From positions 1-41,690 of the forward strand of contig JAAWSV010000021.1 in assembly GCA_022801715.1 (NCBI GenBank): a DNA stretch of 41,690 nt. Reading direction: 5' to 3'. Positions 1 through 8,076 of the stretch are shown here, one piece after another. The notes beneath the pieces were generated by a model. That model did not search any database. It saw nothing but the letters and a program-made list of their open reading frames with translations, and had not been told where the DNA came from. The first letter of the stretch is position 1, and each line of letters starts with the position of its first letter. A program made the position numbers and the translations under genes. The DNA is from Oscillospiraceae bacterium (GTDB lineage Bacteria > Bacillota > Clostridia > Oscillospirales > Oscillospiraceae).

Positions 1-2
1 GC

Positions 3-560
3 ACGGATATGACATTGGCAGAGTATAACCAATATGAATATGATGAATATGGATATATGATAAAAAGGGTAATTCAAGCCCCGAAATACACTTATGATAC
101 AGGAAACTCTACTTACAAAGACTATTTAGTTACATACAGCTACACAGACGATCATCTGGTAGAGCAGAACGGCCTTTTGATGCGCAGGGCGATGTATACT
201 TTTTGCAGTGCTTACAATGGCACCCTTGATGCTGTCTATGAGGAACCGAGAGAGTTTATGATGCTTATAGGAACTCCCATTAACGATAGCAACGGCTGGA
301 TCGACAACAATGAGGGGGGAGCCATTTGTTGTGATGCTTTGCTGATTCCTGAACACCGGCAGGAGGTGGAGGAGACCGGGCGGCTCACCTTGTATTCTTT
401 TATAGAGGATGATCCCTTGAAGGGCAGCTATGCCGAATTTGAGTTTGACAGCTATGGAAATCCGGTCACGATTGTTTCCTATGGGCCGGATGGCACACAG
501 ATGGGTACTGCCATCTTGAGATGGGAGAGCATCATGCCGCAACCAATGCGCTTGGATTAA
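3..560 (+). CDS. Unrecognised protein, 3' part of a gene cut by the window edge
   Basis: The frame is open from the first bases of the window (ACG GAT before the first ATG at 9), so the true start probably lies upstream and ATG 9 is internal. I do not recognise a family. The visible part is rich in Tyr, Glu and Asp and begins with YEYDEYGYMIKR; a similar stretch near the end reads EFDSYGNPVTIVSYGPDGT. The two are loosely reminiscent of YD/RHS-type repeats, but two weak copies do not prove it. No membrane segment is visible in this part. Its bases are clearly less GC-rich than the kinase gene that follows 104 bases downstream, in the same direction. It may belong to the same signalling cluster or be unrelated. 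Confidence 0.6.
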   Translation, partial: TDMTLAEYNQYEYDEYGYMIKRVIQAPKYTYDTGNSTYKDYLVTYSYTDDHLVEQNGLLMRRAMYTFCSAYNGTLDAVYEEPREFMMLIGTPINDSNGWIDNNEGGAICCDALLIPEHRQEVEETGRLTLYSFIEDDPLKGSYAEFEFDSYGNPVTIVSYGPDGTQMGTAILRWESIMPQPMRLD

Positions 561-664
561 CGTCTTCAAATGGTATCAAAAGAGCAGTGATGATTTTCGA
601 TGTTACAAAAGGATCTGAACAGCCGTGTATTAACATGGATTTTTATGTTTGAGGTGACACACCA

Positions 665-2641
665 ATGACAACCTTCAACGACACATACGAACTCAAATCT
701 CTCATCGGCACCGGCGGCATGTCCACCGTCTACTTGGCGGAGCACAAGCGCCTCCACACCCGGTGGGCGGTGAAGGAGGTGCGCAAGCAGCAGACGGCCC
801 GGTTCGACTTCTTGGCCGAGTCCAACATCCTCAAGCGCCTTCAGCACCCCATGCTGCCCCGGATTGTGGACATCTTCGAGGACCCGGACCGCATCCTCAT
901 CGTGGAGGACTTCGTGGAGGGCGTCACCTTGGAGGAGCTGCTCAAGCGCCAGGGCCGGGTGGACGAGCCTCAAGCCCTCCAGTGGTTCAAGGACCTCTGC
1001 GGCGTGCTGGGCTACCTTCACAGCCGCCAGCCCAACCCCATCATCTACCGGGACATGAAGCCCGCCAACATCATGCTCCAGCCGGACGGCACCTTAAAGC
1101 TCATCGACTTCGGCATCGCCCGGGAGTACAAGCAGGAGTCCGGCGCGGACACCACCTACATCGGCACCAAGGGCTACGCCGCCCCGGAGCAGTTCGGCCG
1201 GGCCCAGACCGACAGCCGCACCGATATCTACGCCTTGGGCGTCACCATGTACCACCTGATTACCGGCAAGAGCCCCTATGAGCCGCCCTACCAGTTTGTC
1301 CCCGTGCGCCAGCTGGTGCCCTCCCTGTCCCCCGGTATCGAGTACATACTGAGCCGCTGCGTCCAGAGCGAGCCCAAGGACCGCTATCAAAATATTGACG
1401 AACTCCTATATGATATCCAGCACAGCTACCGATTTGACAAGGCGTGGCAGAAGGTCCAGCGGACCAAGCGGCTGCGGGTGGCCTTGGTGGCCGTGCTCTT
1501 CGCCGCCTCGGCGGGGCTGATGGCCGGGGGCTGGGTGCTGATGGGCCAAGAGAAGGAGGCCGCCTATGGCGAACTGCTCTCACAGGCCAGCGCCCTCTAC
1601 ACCGCGGACTACGAGGGCGCTGTGGCCGTCTTGGAGGAGGCCCGCGGCCTCTACCCCGACCGGATGGACCCGGACCGGCAGCAGACCTATGCCCTCTACC
1701 TCAACGGCCGGTGGCAGGAGTGCGTCGACTTCGGCACGGCGGCGATCGCCCGTCACGGGGAGGACGTGGGCACCCGTCTGGCCATAGCCTCGGCCCAGTT
1801 CGAGCTGGGGGAGTATGAGCAGGCCGCGGAGGGCTTTGCCCAAGGGGGCGAGCTGTCGCCGGACAACCTGCGGGACTATGCTGTGTGCCTGGGCCGCTTG
1901 GGCCGGATTGACGAGGCGGGCCGGGTGCTGGAGGACCTTGTGGGCCAAGGTGCCCGCGCCGATGTGACGGAGTACGTCCAAGGGGAGGTCTATCTGGCTC
2001 AGGAGGACTATGTGGCGGCGGAGACGGCTTTCCTCAGCGCCTTGGACCAAGCGGAGACCCCCGGACTGACGCGCCGGTGCTACATCTCCTTGGGGGATCT
2101 CTACCGGGACTGCGCTGCGCTGATGCGAATAAACCAGTCCCCCATCCGCTACCCGGCTACCAAGTCCGCGGCGCTGCTGTCGGAGGCGGTGGTGCAGGAG
2201 GGCCTGCGTCACGACACGACCCTCTGGGAGATGCTGGCCTTGGCCTACTTCGAGGCCTACCACACCGACTCCGGCGTGCCGGCCAACTACCTCACCAAGG
2301 CGGCGGAGTGCTTCACCGAGGTCATCGAGCTGGGGATGCGGAAGGAGTACCTGTACACCAACCTGTATACGATCTACTACGAGCTGAAGGACTACAGCCG
2401 GGCGGAGACGGCCCTCAGCGACTATGCGGAGGCATTCCCGGAGGACTACATGCCCCACGCCCTGCGTGGGATTTTACTGATCACCGTAGAGAACGAGAAG
2501 CCGGAGAGCAGCCGGGATTTCCGCGGCGCTCTGGAGGAGTACGAGACCGCCGGCAGTATGCTCCGCAGCTCCGACGAGGCCAGCTACTACCAGCAGCTGG
2601 GGAGCCTCATCGAGAACCTGCGGCGCAACGGCTGGTTGTGA
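665..2641 (+). CDS. Transmembrane Ser/Thr protein kinase with C-terminal TPR-like repeats
   Basis: Hanks-type kinase of 658 residues. The Gly-rich loop GTGGMSTVY starts at residue 15, the ATP-anchoring lysine is K37 (WAVKEV), the catalytic loop YRDMKPAN spans residues 128-135 with D130, the metal-binding DFG is 148-150, and GYAAPEQF marks the activation segment end. The usual HRD histidine is tyrosine here, which is tolerated in some bacterial kinases. One hydrophobic segment at about residues 272-292 anchors the protein. The kinase domain should face the cytoplasm and the C-terminal 360 residues, with several TPR-like helix pairs (for example GEYEQAAEGFAQGG), should lie outside. PrkC-type kinases carry PASTA repeats there instead, so this one probably senses protein partners rather than muropeptides (inference). 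The next gene, a TPR lipoprotein, follows after 13 bases. No PP2C phosphatase is in the window. Confidence 0.93.
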   Translation: MTTFNDTYELKSLIGTGGMSTVYLAEHKRLHTRWAVKEVRKQQTARFDFLAESNILKRLQHPMLPRIVDIFEDPDRILIVEDFVEGVTLEELLKRQGRVDEPQALQWFKDLCGVLGYLHSRQPNPIIYRDMKPANIMLQPDGTLKLIDFGIAREYKQESGADTTYIGTKGYAAPEQFGRAQTDSRTDIYALGVTMYHLITGKSPYEPPYQFVPVRQLVPSLSPGIEYILSRCVQSEPKDRYQNIDELLYDIQHSYRFDKAWQKVQRTKRLRVALVAVLFAASAGLMAGGWVLMGQEKEAAYGELLSQASALYTADYEGAVAVLEEARGLYPDRMDPDRQQTYALYLNGRWQECVDFGTAAIARHGEDVGTRLAIASAQFELGEYEQAAEGFAQGGELSPDNLRDYAVCLGRLGRIDEAGRVLEDLVGQGARADVTEYVQGEVYLAQEDYVAAETAFLSALDQAETPGLTRRCYISLGDLYRDCAALMRINQSPIRYPATKSAALLSEAVVQEGLRHDTTLWEMLALAYFEAYHTDSGVPANYLTKAAECFTEVIELGMRKEYLYTNLYTIYYELKDYSRAETALSDYAEAFPEDYMPHALRGILLITVENEKPESSRDFRGALEEYETAGSMLRSSDEASYYQQLGSLIENLRRNGWL

Positions 2642-2654
2642 GGAGGGGGGAGCG

Positions 2655-3434
2655 ATGAGGCGAATCGCTGCGCTGATTCTTGCCTGTGCGTTGGCATTTC
2701 CCATGGTGTCCTGCGCCCAGAAGACCGAGAATGTCCCCACATGGCAGGAGCAGTACGATCTGGGCCTGCGGTATTTGGAGGAGGGGAACTACGAGGAGGC
2801 CATCCTGGCCTTCACCGCTGCCATCGAGATCGACCCCAAGCGCGCCGAGGCCTATGTGGGACTGGCGGACGGCTATGTCGGCTTGGACGACAAGGATCAG
2901 GCCCGGCAAGTGCTGGAGGAGGCAATCCATCTGCTGGGAGAGCTGCCCTTGCTGACAGATAAACTGGAATCGCTGATGCCGCGTGATGCCATGGCAGATG
3001 GCAGTAATGCAGACAAGGAGGCGGCAGGGGATAAGGGGACTGACACTGCCGCGGGCGATCTACAGCTCAGCGATTTTCGCTATTCTTATGAGGATGGTGG
3101 GAAAATAGCGGAGTGGAATGAAGGCGCCATTGGCGGGATAAAACTGGATTTTACAGTGAATGGTCCAACCGGTGTGGCGGATGTGCTGATATGGAGCTGG
3201 TCCGCAGGCGGTTTTACAGAGAGCGAAATCAGCGCCAGTATTTCAGGAGCTGTGGGGATTTGGAAAGAAGAACTTGCGGCGCTTACACCACAAAACCTCC
3301 CCTTTTCGCAGGCTGGCTACGGTTTTCCTGTGTGGGAGGATGACCGTGGAACAACAGTTGACGTGCTGCTGATAGGGTTAGATGAAAATATAGATGCAGT
3401 TGCATATGCTATTGTGACCGTAGACATCCCATAA
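2655..3434 (+). CDS. TPR-containing lipoprotein
   Basis: 259 residues. The N-terminus is a lipoprotein signal: MRR, a hydrophobic stretch, then MVSC with the lipidated cysteine at residue 20. Residues about 30-75 form a TPR (YDLGLRYLEEGNYEEAILAF and the following helix). The remaining C-terminal half is not recognised. A strong GGAGGGGGG ribosome site lies just before ATG 2655, and the gene starts 13 bases after the kinase stop, so the two are probably co-transcribed. The TPR is closely related, also at DNA level, to that of the zinc-ribbon protein at 3859. From about 2985 on, the gene becomes less GC-rich than its first third, as if the C-terminal half had a different origin. It is likely anchored outside the membrane near the kinase TPRs, but a direct partnership is inference. 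Confidence 0.88.
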   Translation: MRRIAALILACALAFPMVSCAQKTENVPTWQEQYDLGLRYLEEGNYEEAILAFTAAIEIDPKRAEAYVGLADGYVGLDDKDQARQVLEEAIHLLGELPLLTDKLESLMPRDAMADGSNADKEAAGDKGTDTAAGDLQLSDFRYSYEDGGKIAEWNEGAIGGIKLDFTVNGPTGVADVLIWSWSAGGFTESEISASISGAVGIWKEELAALTPQNLPFSQAGYGFPVWEDDRGTTVDVLLIGLDENIDAVAYAIVTVDIP

Positions 3435-3449
3435 CAAAGGAGAAACACC

Positions 3450-3830
3450 ATGACAACAGGACACCTGCTATTCTACAGCGGTATCGCCCTATTTGCGTTC
3501 ACCGTGATACTGGCTGTCATCTTCGCCCTCAAAAAACCCAAATACGAGCCCGCCAGCGCCGCTTCCACCGGCGGGGACGGCGGCACCCAGAAGCTGCGCA
3601 GCGGCTACCCCACCGACCGCCTCACCATCCGCCGGGAGCCGGTGATCCCCGGCACGGCGCTGCTGGGACAGCCCCCCGCCGCCATAGCCCAGCCCGCCAC
3701 CGTGCCGCTGCCCCAGCAGACAGAGCTCCTGTCTGCCACAGAGCCTTTGCCCCAGCAGACGGAGCCCCTGCCCCAGCAGACAGAGGTGCTGCCCGATACA
3801 GAACCGAGTGGAACCACACCGCTTACATAA
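3450..3830 (+). CDS. Small single-span membrane protein with Pro/Gln/Thr-rich tail
   Basis: 126 residues, with an AAGGAG ribosome site upstream of ATG 3450. Residues about 7-27 are a hydrophobic membrane segment followed by KKPK. The rest is low-complexity, with three near copies of LPQQTE between residues 85 and 114 (DNA 3703-3780). No catalytic or binding motif is visible and I do not recognise a family. It sits 15 bases after the TPR lipoprotein and 28 bases before the zinc-ribbon protein in one apparent operon. The positive residues after the segment suggest that the repetitive tail faces the cytoplasm, where it could be a kinase substrate because it is rich in Ser and Thr (inference only). 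Confidence 0.75.
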   Translation: MTTGHLLFYSGIALFAFTVILAVIFALKKPKYEPASAASTGGDGGTQKLRSGYPTDRLTIRREPVIPGTALLGQPPAAIAQPATVPLPQQTELLSATEPLPQQTEPLPQQTEVLPDTEPSGTTPLT

Positions 3831-3858
3831 GACAGAGAGAAAGAGGGAGAGATAACAG

Positions 3859-5541
3859 ATGACAGAGAATAATCCCTATGTGTTTTGCACCCATTGCGGC
3901 AAAAAGCTGCCGCCCAGCGCGAAATTCTGCTCCTATTGCGGCAAATCTCAGGAGACAGGGGCCTCGGCCGGCGGAGGGCAGCCCCCGATTGCCCCCACTC
4001 CTCCCGTGGCGCCGCCACCTGCTGTGCCGCCGGCACCCAGCCCCATCCTGCAGCAGGGCGCCGTACAGCCCATAGCGCCGCCTGCCAAGCCGGCAAACCG
4101 GAAGAAACAGACTGTCCTCATCTGTGTTGCGGCGGTGCTTGTGGCCGTGGCGGTACTGGCCGCGCACTTCCACCAGCGGGAACAGGACTACCAAGAGCAG
4201 CTAAACACCGGTCTCCACTTCCTCGGCAAACAGAACTACAAGGAGGCCATCCTGGCCTTCACCGCCGCCATCGACATCAAGCCCAAAGGCGTGGAGGCCT
4301 ACATCGGTCGAGGCGACGCCTATGCCGCTCTCGATGATCACCAGACTGCCGCCATCGACTATGAGAAGGCCACCGAGCTGGACAAAAAGAACCCGGAGGG
4401 CTATCTTGGCTTGGCCGGTGCCTATCTGGAACTGGGCCGTCGGGAGGATGCCATCGCCATCCTGGAGCAGGGGGCACAGGAAACAGGGGACGAGCGGATC
4501 ACTGAGTGGCTGGAGCTTCTCCTCCAGAAGGATGGTGCCAGCGCCCTCAGCGGCATGGTTTCCGAGTACCGTCCCGAGGGGGGAACTGCCCCGCTGCCCG
4601 GGGCCCGCATCCGGCTCTATTGCGCCATCGGGGAAACCCCTCGCCTGATCTGTACCGCCAGCTCCGGCCCCGAAGGCGGCTTCAGCATTGACGGCCTGCA
4701 GGCCGGGACCTACACCCTCCGGGTGGATGCCGAGAATCACATCGGCATCGAGACAGAGGAGGTCCTCAGCGAGGATGAGGTGGGTTATACGGAGCTGTTT
4801 CTGATGATCCCCGCCACCGAGGAGGTGCGCAGCGGGCTGACCGATCAGCTCTATGCCCAAGTGACCAACGCCATCAACGGGGAACCGGTGCCCGGTGCCC
4901 TTGTCTCCCTGCGCTCCGGCTGGAACAACCGGGAGGGGGACTGGGTGGCCCAGACCACCACCGCGGACTGGGGTGACTTCTATGTGGACGACCTGCCCTA
5001 CGGCTACTATACAGCGGAGACCTCGGCGGATGGGTACATCAGCGCCTTCCACAATTTGGCGGTGCTGCCCCAGGAGTTTATAAGCGAGTGGAACCTGCCC
5101 ATGAGCCCGGTATTGGGGGATCAAGAGACCCGCATTGTGCTGACTTGGAATGAGGAGCCCTACGATCTGGACTCCCATTTAATGGGGGAGGAGTTCCATG
5201 TGTTCTTCGGCGAACGGGACGCCTATGACGCCTCCTATCAGCACAGGGTGAACTTGGACTTGGACGATACTACCAGCTACGGCCCGGAGACGATCACCAT
5301 CTATCAGGGGGTAGACGGCGTGTATACCTACTTTGTCCATGACTACACCAACCGCTACAGCGGCTCCTCCTCGGCGCTGAGCATGTCGGGGGCCACTGTG
5401 CGTGTGTACCAACGGGACGGCCTGACAGCCACATACCACATCCCGACAGGCATCGTCGGCACCACATGGACGGTATTCCGCATCCACAGTGACGGAACCT
5501 TGGAGCCAGTGAATGCGATTGACAATACCTACCTGTGGTGA
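3859..5541 (+). CDS. Zinc-ribbon, TPR and carboxypeptidase-regulatory-like membrane protein
   Basis: 560 residues with a clear modular order. A zinc ribbon with C10, C13, C24 and C27 (CTHC and CSYC) is followed by a Pro/Ala linker. A membrane segment lies at about 86-106 (TVLICVAAVLVAVAVLAA). Two to three TPRs follow at about 112-220 (LNTGLHFLGKQNYKEAILAF). Next come two beta-rich carboxypeptidase-regulatory-like segments at about 225-325 and 330-415, each with a G-x-YTLRV or GYYTAETSADGY-type strand. The C-terminal region, from about 425, begins TRIVLTWNEEPYDLDSHL and resembles the YfaP/DUF2135 type. The ribbon should be cytoplasmic and the large part external. It is the last gene of the kinase/TPR cluster and is followed by a long hairpin at 5579-5629. 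The function is unknown; a cell-surface sensing or assembly role is inference. Confidence 0.87.
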   Translation: MTENNPYVFCTHCGKKLPPSAKFCSYCGKSQETGASAGGGQPPIAPTPPVAPPPAVPPAPSPILQQGAVQPIAPPAKPANRKKQTVLICVAAVLVAVAVLAAHFHQREQDYQEQLNTGLHFLGKQNYKEAILAFTAAIDIKPKGVEAYIGRGDAYAALDDHQTAAIDYEKATELDKKNPEGYLGLAGAYLELGRREDAIAILEQGAQETGDERITEWLELLLQKDGASALSGMVSEYRPEGGTAPLPGARIRLYCAIGETPRLICTASSGPEGGFSIDGLQAGTYTLRVDAENHIGIETEEVLSEDEVGYTELFLMIPATEEVRSGLTDQLYAQVTNAINGEPVPGALVSLRSGWNNREGDWVAQTTTADWGDFYVDDLPYGYYTAETSADGYISAFHNLAVLPQEFISEWNLPMSPVLGDQETRIVLTWNEEPYDLDSHLMGEEFHVFFGERDAYDASYQHRVNLDLDDTTSYGPETITIYQGVDGVYTYFVHDYTNRYSGSSSALSMSGATVRVYQRDGLTATYHIPTGIVGTTWTVFRIHSDGTLEPVNAIDNTYLW

Positions 5542-5578
5542 ACAGGAAAAAGCATCAAAAGCGATTAGATAGAACAAA

Positions 5579-5629
5579 GCGGCAAATGCCCCACAACTGG
5601 CAAAGCGCCAGCTGTGGGGCATTTGCCGC
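5579..5629. terminator. Long bidirectional-type hairpin after the kinase cluster
   Basis: Arms 5579-5601 and 5607-5629 pair over 23 positions with one mismatch (A-C on the plus strand, a G-U wobble on the minus strand). The loop is 5 bases. No strong T run follows on the plus strand, so it could work as a terminator or as an RNA 3'-end stabiliser. Confidence 0.65.
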
Positions 5630-5664
5630 CATTTATCTGAGTGCTGCTAAATTTCAAGTTTCCC

Positions 5665-5693
5665 TTGACAAACCGCTTAGAGGGTGGCATAAT
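5665..5693 (+). promoter_or_regulatory. Sigma-A-type promoter of the lyase/TRAP island
   Basis: TTGACA at 5665-5670, a 17-base spacer and CATAAT at 5688-5693. It is the only good promoter match between the kinase cluster and the lyase gene. Confidence 0.7.
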
Positions 5694-5703
5694 AAATTCA
5701 TCT

Positions 5704-5720
5704 AATTGTACGAACAATAT
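5704..5720. promoter_or_regulatory. Candidate GntR operator, copy 1
   Basis: AATTGTACGAACAATAT lies about 10 bases after the -10 box, where a bound repressor would block initiation. The core TTGTACGAACAA is an imperfect dyad with the GT-N4-AC spacing common in GntR operators. Thirteen bases (AATTGTACGAACA) recur at 8057-8069 before the solute-binding protein gene. Confidence 0.6.
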
Positions 5721-5787
5721 AATGACGGGATATTACGGTAAAATGTCGATGGGGTACTGTCCTGTCAAGGAGGAGCTGTGTTAAGTA

Positions 5788-7275
5788 ATGCGTGAACGGT
5801 TGAACAGTGCGCTGTCAGAATCCATATGCCAATATATTAGCGGTCCAGCCATTGCGGCGGATCACCTCCGATCCTTTTACAACATGGCGGACAGCAACAT
5901 GGCCCATGTGCTGATGCTGCAAAAGCAGAAAATCATCGACCAAGAGTCAGCTGTGATTCTGCTGCGGACACTCTGGGACCTGTATTGCCAAGGCCCATCC
6001 TGCTTGACACTGGATCCCAAACGGGAGGACTATTATTTCAATGTGGAGAGTTATGTGATTAGCAAAGCCGGCAGGGAGATTGGCGGTAAGTTGCACACTG
6101 CGCGGAGCCGCAATGATCTGGGGGCCGCGTTATCCCGTATGAATACAAGGGACAAAGTCGTGCAGCTGCTTGACATGACAATTGCTTTGCAGAGCGCAAT
6201 TCTTCTCCGGGGAGAGGATCTGACTGATCAGGTTGTAACTGGCTATACGCATATGCAGCCAGCCCAGCCAATCTCTCTCGGCTTTTACCTGTCCGCTGTG
6301 GCAGCGGCTTTGGACCGCGATATTGAGCGATTACAGGATGCTTATACACGCCTCAATTATTCCAGCTTAGGCGCCTGCGCATTTGCTGGGACCTCGTTCC
6401 CCATTGACCGGGCGGGTGTTGCGGAGGACTTGGGGTTTTACGGACCGGTCATAAACTGTCTGGATGCGGTGGCAGCGAGAGACTATATGCAGGAGATTGC
6501 CGCGGATCTCACCATTTTGGGCACAAATTTGAATCGATTTGTTACAGATCTGTACTTTTGGAGTACAGACGAATTTGGGTACATAGAGATAGATGACTCT
6601 CTATCTGCTGTCAGCAGCATTATGCCGCAAAAAAAGAATCCGATCTCCCTTGAACATGTCCGAGCAAAAACAGCCCACCTTTTGGCTTCGTTTGTCTCCA
6701 TCACCACGGCTCTCAAGGGGATTCCCTACGGCCACAACAGAGAGTGCGGTGTGGAGAGCGGCTACCTTTTCTGGGATGCCTGCGCACAAATGGAGGCAAT
6801 TTTAGTTGTTCTGCGGGAAATAGTAGTGACAAGTAGCTTTAAGTGTGATAAAATGGAAAAAAATGTTGACGCAAATTTCTGTACCGTAACAGAACTGGCG
6901 GATATCTTGGTAAAAAAAGAAGGGATTCCCTTCAGAACGGCCCATGAAATTGTGTCATATACGGTTCGCAGCTGTATTAAAGACGGACATACGGCCGCTG
7001 ACTTTTCTCCCACTATACTGGACAAGGCCGCCGTCCTGCTGGCGGGGCGGCATCTCCACTGGAGTGAGGAGGAACTGCGCCAAGTGTTGTCCGCAAAGGA
7101 TTCTGTGCGTGGTAAGACATGCTATGGAGGACCCAGCCCCTCCACCTGTGGAGAGATGTTGGCAAAGCAGATGAAGGATAACCGGAGAGCGCGGAGCTGG
7201 CTGGACGATCAGACCGCAGCTTTGGCACAGGCGAGGGAACGCTTACACGGGCAGGTGAGAGAAGCTCTGGTGTGA
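5788..7275 (+). CDS. Argininosuccinate-lyase-like enzyme (aspartase/fumarase superfamily)
   Basis: 495 residues. Motifs of the argininosuccinate lyase branch are present: HTARSRND at 103-110, GYTHMQPAQP around 152-161 with the catalytic histidine region, and the superfamily signature SSIMPQKKNP at about 274-283 with the catalytic serine loop. The family eliminates fumarate from N-succinyl compounds. The protein is somewhat longer than typical ArgH (about 460). No argG or other arginine gene is nearby. Instead it heads a set with a GntR regulator, a TAXI uptake system and an opine-dehydrogenase-like enzyme. I therefore infer a catabolic C-N lyase acting on an imported aspartate or aminopolycarboxylate adduct, as EDDS lyase does in this same branch, rather than arginine synthesis. 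The ribosome site GGAGG is 13 bases before ATG 5788, longer than usual. Confidence 0.85.
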   Translation: MRERLNSALSESICQYISGPAIAADHLRSFYNMADSNMAHVLMLQKQKIIDQESAVILLRTLWDLYCQGPSCLTLDPKREDYYFNVESYVISKAGREIGGKLHTARSRNDLGAALSRMNTRDKVVQLLDMTIALQSAILLRGEDLTDQVVTGYTHMQPAQPISLGFYLSAVAAALDRDIERLQDAYTRLNYSSLGACAFAGTSFPIDRAGVAEDLGFYGPVINCLDAVAARDYMQEIAADLTILGTNLNRFVTDLYFWSTDEFGYIEIDDSLSAVSSIMPQKKNPISLEHVRAKTAHLLASFVSITTALKGIPYGHNRECGVESGYLFWDACAQMEAILVVLREIVVTSSFKCDKMEKNVDANFCTVTELADILVKKEGIPFRTAHEIVSYTVRSCIKDGHTAADFSPTILDKAAVLLAGRHLHWSEEELRQVLSAKDSVRGKTCYGGPSPSTCGEMLAKQMKDNRRARSWLDDQTAALAQARERLHGQVREALV

Positions 7276-7291
7276 AGGAGACGAATCAGTT

Positions 7292-8011
7292 ATGCAGGAG
7301 TTCCAGAGACGGGGAATTGCCCTCTACTATCAGGTTGAAAGCTATATTCGGGACAAGATCATGTCCAATGAGTGGCCCAGCGGCTATAAGCTGCTCAGCG
7401 AGCCAGAGCTGGCAAAAGAGCTGAATGTCAGCCGTTCCACAATCCGTCAGGCGATTTCTGACTTGGCGGACAGCGGGCTGCTGATTCGCAAACAGGGCTT
7501 AGGGACTTTTGTTGCGGAGTCGATCTATGAGGACGATTTTATCTCCAACTATTTGCCAGATGAATTTGGAAAGAAGCATACACTGCTCTCCAAGCGTACA
7601 GTTCCTTCCAGCTTGATGCTTTCAGAGCGGCTGCAGCTGTCGATGGGAATGTCCCTCTATGAGATTAGACGGGCCCGAATGCTGAAGAACGAGGAGGTCC
7701 CCGCCATTATTGAGACCTCCTACTTGGAGTCTGCCCGATTTCCCCAACTGTTGGACCATGATCTTACCGGAGAGGTAAAGCTCTATAGCCTTTTGCGTGT
7801 TCATTACCACGTCCAGATGAGCAGTCAAAACACGCTGATTGAGCCTACGGTTCTCAAACCGGATGAGGCGAAGATCCTGCATTGTAAGGTTGGGCAGCCT
7901 GTGCTGTTGCTGGTGCGCACCTGCTATGATGCTGCGGGCAAGCCGTTTATCACAACAAAAATACTGGTGCGCCCGGATAAATGCCGGATTAGCATCAGTA
8001 CTAAGTACTGA
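7292..8011 (+). CDS. GntR-family transcriptional regulator (HutC/UTRA type)
   Basis: 239 residues. The N-terminal winged helix-turn-helix (residues about 12-75) includes SEPELAKELNVSRSTIRQAI and the wing RKQGLGTFV. Residues about 95-235 fit the UTRA ligand-binding fold, with typical strands such as RRARMLKNEEVPAIIETSYL and the late FITTKILVRPD. HutC-type regulators usually bind the substrate or an intermediate of the pathway beside them. The gene lies 16 bases after the lyase and before the transporter, so it probably represses this island. Two matching sites, at 5704 and 8057, are candidate operators. The AAGGAG site is 10 bases before the start. Confidence 0.92.
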   Translation: MQEFQRRGIALYYQVESYIRDKIMSNEWPSGYKLLSEPELAKELNVSRSTIRQAISDLADSGLLIRKQGLGTFVAESIYEDDFISNYLPDEFGKKHTLLSKRTVPSSLMLSERLQLSMGMSLYEIRRARMLKNEEVPAIIETSYLESARFPQLLDHDLTGEVKLYSLLRVHYHVQMSSQNTLIEPTVLKPDEAKILHCKVGQPVLLLVRTCYDAAGKPFITTKILVRPDKCRISISTKY

Positions 8012-8016
8012 CTTCT

Positions 8017-8033
8017 GCAGGAGATCATCCTGC
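8017..8033 (+). terminator. Small hairpin just after the regulator gene
   Basis: GCAGGA (8017-8022) pairs with TCCTGC (8028-8033) around a 5-base loop, 5 bases after the stop codon. The T-rich run comes only at 8044-8050, so it is at most a weak or partial terminator separating the lyase-regulator part from the transporter part. Confidence 0.4.
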
Positions 8034-8048
8034 GAAGGCGTATATTTT

Positions 8049-8076
8049 TTGCTCTAAATTGTACGAACATTATGAT
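8049..8076 (+). promoter_or_regulatory. Candidate internal promoter with GntR operator copy 2 in the spacer
   Basis: TTGCTC (8049-8054), a 16-base spacer and TATGAT (8071-8076). The spacer holds AATTGTACGAACA (8057-8069), identical to operator copy 1 over 13 bases, and a T or A change apart the match runs on through TAT-ATGA. The arrangement would let the same regulator control the transporter genes separately. Confidence 0.55.

Noticed and set aside
5788-7275. Naming the lyase argH
   Set aside because: Motifs fit the branch, but the context (importer, GntR, opine-dehydrogenase-like enzyme, no argG) makes biosynthetic argininosuccinate lyase doubtful, so no symbol is given.
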